Below, in pieces: positions 56,014 through 64,000 of a DNA stretch of 64,000 bases. Both the position numbers and the translations under genes were made by a program. How positions within the stretch are numbered: position 1 is the stretch's first letter; the number at the start of each line of letters is the position of its first letter. Origin of the DNA: Plotosus lineatus (taxonomy: Eukaryota; Chordata; Actinopteri; Siluriformes; Plotosidae); contig CM045746.1 in the NCBI GenBank assembly GCA_024760905.1, positions 4,355,001 to 4,419,000 of the forward strand, written 5' to 3'. The notes beneath the pieces were generated by a model. That model did no database searches. It was given only the letters and a program-made list of their open reading frames with translations, and was not told where the DNA came from.

Positions 56014-57204
56014 AATTCTATTGACGACCTCAGCCATTGCCGTTTCATGCTCAGAGTACCAGGGTCTATCTGTGACTGAGAGTGTGGAGCATTATGACAA
56101 ACAGCTCCGCCAAATCGTGGATCACCATGCTCCCTTAAGAACATGCCTCATTACTACTCATCCGGAATCCCCTTGGTACAACGAGGACATATGCGCCGCT
56201 AAACGTAATTGTTGAAAATATGAACCGTGTTACAAGAAAACCAAATGAGTGATCCACAAACAAATTCACGACTGTCAAAGGAATCTTGTGTGCTCTGCTA
56301 CAGAGACAGCAAAATCAGCTTATTATAAGCAAGCATTGGAACCAGTCAACCTCACTTTTGAATTAGACAGTGTGTCAGTAGCATCAAGGCATGGATGTCC
56401 TCCAACTTTCGGAATCTGAATGACGGCAAAACTGAGCTGCTAGTTTTCAGTTCAAAACAAATGCGAAATTCTCTCACCATTCCAGAGTTCCGCATTGGTG
56501 ATTGTGTGATCTCCGTGAGCAAAGAAGCCCGGAATCTTGGTGTAATATTAGACTTCCACCTCAGTATGGAATTCCAAATCAACAGCGTCTGCAAGAGTGC
56601 ATATTATCACATTCACAACATCAGCAATATCAGGTGATATCATGATGTGAAGTCCACTTCAGCTCTCATCCAAGCGTTCATCACGTCGAGACTCGAATAT
56701 TGCAACTCTCTGCTATTAGGAACATCTGAGTATTTACTTGACAAGCTTCAACGTGTGCAGAACACTGCAGCGAGGGTCACCACACGTCACCAGAAGTATG
56801 ACCACATTTACTCCTGTACTACACAGCTTACACTGGCTGCCAGTCAGATACAGGGTTCAGTATAAGATAATGCTCCTTGTGTTCAAGTGTATGAAAGGCC
56901 TTGCCCCCAACTACCTCGCCAAGCTTCTTCGAGAGTACCAGCCACTCGGATCTCTCTGATCAAACTCAAAGAATCTCCTGAGATACCACCCGAACGCACA
57001 CATTTGGTGACCGTTCATTTGAGAAAGCGGGTCCAATACTGTGGAACAGTCTACCGATCCATGTCCGATCTCAAGTGAATATAAACATGTTCAAGTCACA
57101 ACTTAAAACACATCTGTTCACACTTGCCTACCATGCCTATCAATAAGTTCTCCGACTCATCCTCAGCGCTTTTGAGTGTCATGTGCCAGAATTAGCGCTA
57201 TATA

Positions 57205-58698
57205 CTAGTCCTTCTCAAAAAATTAGCAGACTGTGATAAAGTTAATTATTTTCTGTAATGTACTGATAAAAATTAAACTTTCATATATTTTAGATTCATT
57301 GCACACCAACTGAAATATTTCAGGTCTTTTATTGTTTTAATACTGATGATTTTGGCATACAGCTCATGAAAACCCAAAATTCCTATCTCAAAAAATTAGC
57401 ATATCATGAAAAGGTACTCTAAACGAGCTATTAACCTAATCATCTGAATCAAGCAATTAACTCTAAACACCTGCAAAAGATTCCTGAGGCTTTTAAAAAC
57501 TCCCAGCCTGGTTCATTACTCAAAACCGCAATCATGGGTAAGGCTGCCGACTTGACTGCTGTCCAGAAGGCCATCATTGACACCCTCAAGCAAGAGGGTA
57601 AGACACAGAAAGAAATTGAGTGAATAGGCTGTTCCCAGAGTGCTGTATCAAGGTACCTCAGTGGGACATCTGGGAAGAAAAAAGTGTGGCAGAAAACGCT
57701 GCACAACCAGAAGAGGTGACTGGACCCTGAGGAACATTGTGGAGAATGGCCAATTCCAGACCTTGGGGGACCTGTGGAAGCAGTGGACTGGGCTACAGGT
57801 GCTGCATTCCCCAGGTCAAGCCACTTTTGACCCAGAAACAGCAGCAGAAGCGCCTGACCTGGACAATTGTTCAGTGGTCCAAAGTACTTTTTTGGATGAA
57901 AGGAAATTTTGCATGTCATTTGGAAATCAAGGTGCCAGAGTCTGGAGGAAGACTGGGGAGAAGGAAATGCCTGAAGTCCAGTGTCAAGTACCCCCAGTCA
58001 GTGATGGTCTGGGGTGCCATATCAGCTGCTGGTGTTGGTCCACTGTGTTTTATCAAGGGCAGGGTCAATGCAGCTAGCGATCAGGAGATTTTGGAGCACT
58101 TCATGCTTCCATCTGCTGAAAAGCTTTATGGAGATGAAGATTTCATTTTTCAGCACGACCTGGCACCTGGGAAATGGTTTACTGACCATGGTATTACTGT
58201 GCTCAATTGAGGGCCTGCCAACTCTCCTGACCTGAAGCCCATAGAGAATCTGTGGGATATTGTGAAGAGAAAGTTGAGAGACACCAGACCCAACACTGGA
58301 TGAGCTTAAGTCCGCTATCGAAGCATCCTGGGCCTCCATAACACCTCAGCAGTGTCACAGGCTGATTGCCTCCATGCCACGCCGCATTGAAGCAGCCATT
58401 TCTGCAAAAGGATTCCCGACCAAGTATTGAGTGCATAACTGAACATAATTATTTGAAGGTTGACTTTTTTTGCATTAACAGCACTTTTTTTTTTTTTATT
58501 GGTCGGATGAACTGCTAATTTTTCTGAGATAGGGATTTTGGATTTTTCTTAACTTTTTTCCAAAATCATCAATGTGAAAACAATAAAAGGCTTGAAGTGT
58601 ATAATGAATCTAAAATATATGAAAGTCTAATGTTTATCAGTACATTACAGAAAATAGCGAACTTTATCACAATATGCTAATTCTTTGAGAAGGACCAG
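57205..58698 (+). mobile_element. Tc1-type DNA transposon, complete ends
   Basis: CTAGTCCTTCTCAAAAAATT at 57205 pairs with the reverse complement of the end at 58698 (CTGGTCCTTCTCAAAGAATT). TA lies on both sides (57203-57204, 58699-58700). The TIR similarity extends about 95 bp, through TGTGATAAAGTT and TTTTCTGTAATGTACTGATA. A second inner copy of the motif CTATCTCAAAAAATTAGCAT lies at 57383. Length is 1,494 bp, within the usual Tc1 range. Confidence 0.9.
57535..58440 (+). pseudogene. Tc1-type transposase, multiply broken
   Basis: MGKAADLTAVQKAIIDTLKQ opens the frame at 57535, giving a helix-turn-helix region with GCSQSAVSRYLSG (57630). A GRKRCTTRRGDW-type basic part follows. The catalytic domain is readable only across several frames: WSKVLFWMKGNF-like (57880), VWGAISAAGVGPL (58010), QHDLAPG (58155), ending IEASWASITPQQCHRLIASM-type (58320). 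In the second catalytic block the usual DxAxxH reads HDLAPG. Stops at 57622 and later, together with frame shifts, inactivate it. Confidence 0.85.
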
Positions 58699-58749
58699 TA
58701 AATATTTGTATGTAACAATTTGACTCTGAGAACTCCGCGACGTCGCCCT

Positions 58750-59550
58750 CTGGGCAATGCCATCTTGGACACGTTACTCCAACTTCAATGTAAAAGGACA
58801 TGAAGAGTACTGTTAAACATACTACAGAACATAAAATCTCACGCATAAATATGAACTTAGAAAAAGATTTTAATACAACAGTTCAGAGAAAGGAGAAAGT
58901 CTTATTTATTCAGAAGAGACATCCAGCGTTTTCTATCGCTTAGCCAGAGAAGACACAGTGTTTTAGTGGTATCATAGAGCTGAACTGCACTTGTGTGCGA
59001 ATGAGTAAAAAGGGGCGGGACATCAGCTCAACCAATCAGCAGAAAGGAGGACAGCCATTGGCTGAATTTGAATCACGTGCCGGTTGCTAGGCAGAACGCG
59101 TGTACTCAAACCACGAGTGCAAAACCATGAATAGTCAAGGGCCTACTGTACGCAAAGTGCTCCCCTCGTTTTGTTTATCTGTGTGGTTGTTGATATCGCC
59201 AAGTGGAGTGAAACACAGCTGGTTCTGGTTTATTGCATGTGTCAGGCATCGTAATATGATATGCCAGTCTGGTCATCTTGCCGTGGGCCCGTAGCACAGA
59301 GAGCAAATGTCAGATCATCAACAGAAGTGTTCGAGCAGCATCTGGTGAATTTTGACATCGAAGAAGCAAGAAAAGCAGCGATTTGTTGTTCAGAAACGAG
59401 GTCAAACGTACTGTCGAACCACGAGCATGTTTATATGGGAGTTCTCCTGGAACAAAGTTTTTCCACGCGAGATTTTGGAAGTGTTCAGCAGAACCTCCAA
59501 AAAAATGTGTTTCTGACTGCAGTGTGTCTTAGATTTAGTCAAATTTGTGC
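58750..59550. other. Unassigned, with short exon-like frames
   Basis: A frame at 59261-59584 and others read through, but I recognise no domain. Because the segment lies between a Tc1 element and a pogo/Tigger-like terminus, it may be interior sequence of the latter. Confidence 0.35.
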
Positions 59551-59553
59551 CGA

Positions 59554-59690
59554 AGGAGGGGCACGTTCAGTCTGTCATTTGTAAACAATGGACGCAGCGT
59601 CATTACGTCAGTGTACTATGTAGGTATGTCTAAACTCAAAATTAACAACGTAAAACGGATGAATGTAAGTTGGGGAGCGTCTGTACTACT
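59554..59690. mobile_element. Tigger-like terminal region with empty SINE target
   Basis: Collinear with the flanks of the SINE at 51159-51380. GTCATTA (59599-59605) is present once, uninterrupted, which gives the pre-insertion sequence. The terminus GTAAGTTGGGGAGCGTCTG lies near 59665. Confidence 0.6.
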
Positions 59691-59828
59691 ACTACTGTAC
59701 TAGGTATGTGCAGTGATATGTTGCCTTCTTCACTCCGTTCTATTTCTCGTAGTGATGCCTATTGGCTGGTCTGTAGGCAACAAACACTAATCCAAGATAA
59801 GACAGTGCTAACAAGTGTGAACAGGAAA

Positions 59829-59996
59829 ATGGTGGTGTGCAAAGCATATGGCTGCAAACAAGTACAGAAATTGTGAACATCATAACATAGGTACAGGCCA
59901 CACATTAAAAACGCTTTCTTTCAGACTGAATACAGTAGTCTGTGAAGACCACTTTACGCAGACCTGCAATCAGCGTACTATTTGAACTACTTATCA
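59829..59996 (+). pseudogene. THAP-domain relic
   Basis: MVVCKAYGCKQVQKL (59829-59873) resembles the start of a THAP domain (M-x-x-C-x-A-x-G-C). After a stop and frame shift, a VVCEDHFTQTC block (about 59938) resembles the conserved C-x-x-H-F part. The two are about 110 bp apart, shorter than a complete domain. It may come from a P-type or other THAP-bearing transposon. Confidence 0.45.
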
Positions 59997-60137
59997 CGAA
60001 GCTCAAGCTTTTACAAAGACTGGATGCTGTTTTTATAATTCCTTCATAAAAATGAAAGGATGACAACGGACAGGAGCAGGTAGGCTTGACCCCTGCCAAT
60101 TTTTCTTCCTTTTCCATAAAGGCCTGTTCACATCCCT

Positions 60138-60717
60138 GACCATAGCAAACAAGAAGGGGCTCAGGGCTGACCATTGATGCAGTCCCACCTCCACCTTGAA
60201 CTCTTCTGTCACACCGACAGCACACCTCACCACTGTCTTACATCTCTCATACATGTCCTGCACCACTGTAATATACTTCTCTGCCACTTCAGACTTCCTC
60301 ATGCAATATCACAGTTCCTCTCACGGCACCCTGTCATCTGCTTTCTTCAGATCCACAAAGGCACAATGCAGCTCCCTCTGACCTTCTCTGTACATTTCTA
60401 TTAACATCCTCAAAGCAAACACTGCATCTGTGGTGCTCGCTCTTGGCATGAAACCAAACTGTTGTTCACAAATGCTGACCTCTGCCCTTAGTCCAGCTTC
60501 CACTATTCTTTCCCATAACTTCATCGTATAGCTCATCAACTTTATCCCTCTGTAGTTGCCACAACTCTGCACGTCTCCCTTGTTCTTAAAAATGGGCACC
60601 AGCACACTTCTCCATTCCTCTGGCATCCTCTCACTCTCTAAGACTTTGTTGAATGTTCTTGTCAGAAAATCTACTGTTACCTCTCCTAGACACTTCCATA
60701 CCTTCCGTATGTCATCA
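60138..60717 (-). mobile_element. RTE LINE copy 11, 3' portion left of an insertion
   Basis: It covers the RT blocks FGFMPRASTTDAVFALRMLI, FVDLKKADDRVP (motif A altered), KSEVAEKYITVV and HQWSALSPF (Gly to Trp in motif B). The element 3' end is missing at 60138. On the right it stops at the KCLGE-V-VDFL / ATPM-type region (60715), exactly where 61650 continues. Confidence 0.8.
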
Positions 60718-61649
60718 GTATTACTGTATCTAATGTCAATGGACCACGGAATCGTGATCAGACCTCCAACTATGTTTCTGAGACAACAAAAATTTGATCC
60801 CGCAATACTGGCTGTAATATCCAGGGAAATGAAAGCAGTAGTCAGTGTTTTTTTGTAAACAAGACATGATTTATTTCTGAAACAATTCTAACTTTACAAT
60901 GCACTAAGTAATACAATTAAAGCACTTGAGAAATCACAATATTATATAGTCTGACCTGACACCTGGACGCTTCACTCACTGTCACCAAAAGCCCAGTAGG
61001 AACTGTTATCACAATAGAGTTCAATAAAGATTTTCAAATGTTACCTGTTTTTTAGTCCCATTTGATTCTGCAGGCATCTGTGTTTTAAAGTCTGTAGAAC
61101 ACTGCGCAAATGTTTCACAAACTGGTCCGTTCTGCATCATACAGCGACTTGTCCACTGTTCACGGATTTTTCACTATGCATTAATCGGAAAAGGCCTTTC
61201 AATCTGACTGCTGGTAACAGTCGCTCTGGTTTCTCACTCGTGATGTAAACGTTCTCTTCTGAGTGGATACGCAGGTAACATTTGAGGTTACCGGTTCTTC
61301 CCACAATTCGAGCATTTATACAGCTTTGATCCAAGGAGTCTGTGGAGATTCTTTTCCAGAGCATGGACTGGACTCGGATTTCATGATAAAGGGTGTACAG
61401 AATCAGGACCCTGTAATGATCTCCTCAGGTTTGGTTTCAAAAGCCCATATAAAGCAAGCACACACTCTTTCACATGAACCTCATTATCCAATCCGTGTCC
61501 ATCTTCTTCTTCATATTCATCTGAGATAATTAAGGTTCACAAACAAAACAACTAATGCATCAACGCCCCCTACTGATGCCCAACAGGCACCAAGCCCTAT
61601 ACATCTGAGCTTTTATTTACATCTGAGTATTATTTGTTGTAATACTTGT
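60718..61649. mobile_element. Unidentified ~930-bp insert in RTE copy 11
   Basis: Neighbouring RTE sequence on the left ends in GTCATCAG and on the right resumes with CCATCAGG, so CATCAG may be the target duplication. The insert ends share AGTATTAC as a short inverted repeat (left AGTATTACTG, right GTAATACTTG). It contains a - strand C2H2-like relic and no transposase. A simple sequence of pyrimidines lies at 61500-61520. Confidence 0.5.
61130..61364 (-). pseudogene. C2H2 zinc-finger-like relic
   Basis: The - strand reads GRTGNLKCYLRIHSEENVY and, about 25 residues later, RLKGLFRLMHSEKSVNSG. Both look like the helix-linker half of a C2H2 finger (L-x-x-H-x-R-x-H-x-x-E). The Cys halves are in another frame or lost. 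It is a fragment of a zinc-finger gene or transposon ORF. Confidence 0.35.
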
Positions 61650-63168
61650 ACCATCAGGACCAACTGCCTTTCCACTCTTCATGCTCTTCAATACCCTTCT
61701 CACTATACTCTTAGTAATCTTTGCTACTTCCTGGTCCTCAATCGTCACCTGTTGTACTCGTTTTTTTTCCTCTCTCTCATTTTCCTCATTCATCAGCTCT
61801 TGAAAGTACTCTTTCTATCTTCCCAGCACACTTCTGTCATCAGTCAATACATTTCCCTCTCTGTCCTTAATCACTCTAACTTGCTGCATGTCCTTCCCAT
61901 CTCTATTTCTCTGCTGTGAAGTCATCATACGCCCTCTGTTCGGCCTTTGACACCGCTACCTTTGACTTACGCTGTGTTTCCCTGTACTCCTGTTTACTCT
62001 CTTCGGTCCTCTCAATGTCCCACTTCTTCTTAGCTAACCTCTTCCTTTGTACACACTCCTGCACTTCCTCATTCCACCACCAAGTCTCCTTATCTACTTT
62101 CCTTCCAGAGGACACACCAAGTACTCCTCTACCCGTCTCCCTGATCACATTAGCTGTGGTTGTCCAGTCAACTGGAAGCACTTCCTGACCAGCCAAAGCC
62201 TGTTTCAACTCCTCCTTGAAGACAACACGACACTCTTCCTTTTTCAGCTTTCGCCACTTTGTCTTCTGCTCTGCCTTTGCCTTCTTCACCTTCCTCACCA
62301 TCAGTGTCATCTTACTACCATCCTATGCTGTTCGGCAATGCTCTCACCCACTACTACTTACTTCAAATTACATCACCTACACAAGATGATACACTGTGTG
62401 CTCCTACCTCCACTTTTATAAGTCACCCTATGCTCCCCTCTCTTCTGGAAGAAAGTATTTACCACAGCCATTTCCATCCTTTTTGCAAAATCTGTCCTTC
62501 TGCGTTCCTGTCCTGGATACCAAACCTACCCATCACTTCCTGTCCCCCCTGTTTCCTGCACCAACATGTCCATTGAAGTCTGCACCAATGACCACTCTTT
62601 CACCTCTGGGGGTACTCTGCATCACTTCATCTAAGTCGCTCCAGAATCTCTCCTTCTCTTCTAGCTCACATTCTGCCTGTGGGGCATAAGCACTAACAAC
62701 ATTGAGCATCACACCTTCAATTTCTAACTTGAGATTCATCACTGTCTGACACTCTTTTCACCTCTAGAACATTCCTGACCAACCCCTCCTTCAAGATGAC
62801 TCCTACTCCATTTCTCTTCCCATCCACACCATGATAAAACGGTTTAAACTGTGCTCCTAAGCTTCTAGCCTTGCTACCTTTCCACCTGGTCTCCTGAACA
62901 CACAGTATGTCCACCTGGTCTCCTGAACACACAGTATGTCCACCTTCCTCCTCTGCATCATGTCAGCCAGCTCTCTACCTTTTCCTGCCATAGTTCCAAC
63001 ATTCAAAGTACTTCAGTAGTCCGTTTTCCACCAGCACCCTGTTGGTTAACAGCACTGATGGCGGTCGTTGTTAACCCGGGCCTCAACCGATCTGGTATGT
63101 CATTCTTTCTTGTGATTCGCATATTTTATTTGGCACTTGTTTTACGCCGGATACCTTTCCTGACGCAA
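61650..63168 (-). mobile_element. RTE LINE copy 11, 5' portion right of the insertion
   Basis: It continues from the SGPTAFP-complement block (GPDDIPV, 61650) through ETWWWNEEVQECV (62080) and GRSTQ-type endonuclease blocks. VVIGADFNGHVGA (62580) and VQETRWKGSKARSLG follow, to the 5' leader (GGTTGCGTCAGGAAAGG-type, 63168). It has a 32-bp tandem duplication at about 62881-62944 around CCTGAACACACAGTATGTCC and deletions at 61918, 62320, 62370, 62490 and 63010. The extreme 5' end is missing. Confidence 0.8.
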
Positions 63169-63177
63169 CCCTGATGC

Positions 63178-64000
63178 AATCCTGATGCAAAGTAGTAGCG
63201 GGTGAGAGTGTTGCCAAACAGCATAGGATGGTGGTGTGCAGGATGATGCTGATGGTGAGGAAGGTGAAGAAGGCAAAGGCAGAGCAGAAGACAAAGTGGT
63301 GGAAGTTGAAAAAGGAAGAGTGTCGGGTTGTCTTCAAGGAGGAGTTGAAACAGGCTTTGGGTGGTCAGGAAGTGCTTCCAGATGACTGGACAACTACAGC
63401 GAATGTGATCAGGGAGACAGGTAGGAGAATATTTGGTGTGTCATCTGGAAGGAAAGTAGATAAGGAGACTTGGTGGTGGAATGAGGAAGTGCAGGAGTGT
63501 GTACAAAGGAAGAGATTTAGCTAAGAAGAAGTGGGACATTGAGAAAACCGAAGAGAGTAAACAGGAGTACAGGGAGACACAGCGTAAGGCAAAGGTAGCA
63601 GTGTCAAAGGCCAAACAGAGTGCGTTTGATGACTTGTATGCTCGGCTGGAAAGTAAGGAGGGAGAAAATGATTTATACAGGTTGGCACAGCAGAGAAATA
63701 GAGATGGGAAGGACGTGCAGCAAGTTAGATTGATAAAGGACAGAGAGGGAAATGTATTGACTGATGACAGAAGTGTGCTGGGAAGATGGAAAGAGTACTT
63801 TGAAGAGCTGATGAATGAGGAAAATGAGAGAGAAAAAAGAGTAGAAGAGGGGACTGTTGAGGACCAGGAAGTAGCAAAGATTAGTAAGGGTGAAGTGAGG
63901 AGGGCATTGAAGAGGATGAAGAATGGAAAGGCAGTTGGTCCTGATGACATACCGGTGGAGGTATGGAAGTGTCTAGGAGAGGTAGCAGTAGATTTTCTGA
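63178..64000 (+). mobile_element. RTE LINE copy 12, runs off the window
   Basis: It starts abruptly at the CKVVAGESVAKQHRMVV part of the endonuclease and reads through KQALGGQEVLPDD, ETWWWNEEVQECVQRKR, a one-base insertion at about 63517, AKQSAFDDLYARLESKEG and KNGKAVGPDDIPVEVW, to AVDFL at the window end. It is very close to copies 8 and 9. It is joined back to back with copy 11: the two 5' sides meet at about 63170. Confidence 0.85.

Larger units (their letters stand above)
54040..57204 (+). mobile_element. L2/CR1-type LINE (copy C) split by transposon E2
   Basis: The N-terminal LRKLGICSVKRTRLGC block lies at 54150, then ITGTWLR (degraded endonuclease Glu motif), GGGIGLI, LLYRPPPP and GDFNYHIDN (54710). 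DDTILSS and SDHYGVLFDV follow (54920). After E2 comes a linker with HHAPLRT and PWYNEDI (56170). Most RT blocks are deleted near 56390. The sequence resumes at LNDGKTELLVFSSKQ and LGVILDFHLS (56540), then SRLEYCNSLLLG (56690). It ends in the usual LHWLPVRYRVQYKI-type C-terminus (56830) and GCGCTATATA. The Tc1 element follows immediately. Dead copy. Confidence 0.8.

Noticed and set aside
63178..64000. 5' inversion (twin priming) joining copies 11 and 12
   Set aside because: The inverted part would have to contain only sequence upstream of the + strand start, but copy 11 also contains the downstream linker and RT.

Overview
This window looks like vertebrate, most likely ray-finned fish, intergenic DNA built almost entirely from transposable elements. 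There is no operon structure and no confident host gene. The fish assignment is an inference from the mix of repeats: RTE LINEs ending in a GAA-rich tail, L2/CR1-type LINEs with an (ATTGTC)n tail, Tigger/pogo and Tc1 elements, hAT termini with a GAGCCACATGCGGCTC-like motif, tRNA-headed SINEs, and a fish-type endogenous retrovirus.

Layout. 1-2 kb: two related DNA-transposon derivatives, called E1 and E2 here, carrying THAP-like and SWIM/YqaJ-like exons. 3.3-8.1 kb: an old and then a young L2/CR1-type LINE. 9.1-15.8 kb: a rearranged endogenous retrovirus (env, protease, gag, tRNA-Tyr primer site and LTR on -, pol on +), with an RTE fragment in the - strand part and a SINE in pol. 15.8-26.7 kb: SINEs, a Tigger transposase relic, hAT pieces, a nearly full-length RTE, a GGAA-rich tandem repeat, and a complete Tigger-type element with TA target duplication. 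26.7-42 kb: a dense RTE cluster, including a copy with a 5' inversion, an internally deleted copy with a 17-bp target duplication, and a full-length copy with a 12-bp duplication. 42.1-43.75 kb: mostly non-repetitive-looking sequence, with the only candidate host exon/promoter. 43.76-49.16 kb: a three-level nest, Tigger containing E1 containing a full-length RTE. 49.3-64 kb: a LINE with a C-terminal zinc finger, more RTE copies, an L2 LINE split by E2 and followed by a Tc1, a THAP relic, and RTE copies to the window end.

How the parts relate. The RTE family is the dominant and youngest component: about 3.15 kb, with one long ORF holding an apurinic-type endonuclease and a reverse transcriptase. 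Two full-length copies are each broken by a single small indel. One SINE family carries both 5' and 3' RTE-derived sequence, so it is the likely passenger of this LINE. A related SINE has swapped that tail for a different one. Several insertions can be dated relative to each other because uninterrupted homologous sites survive elsewhere in the window.
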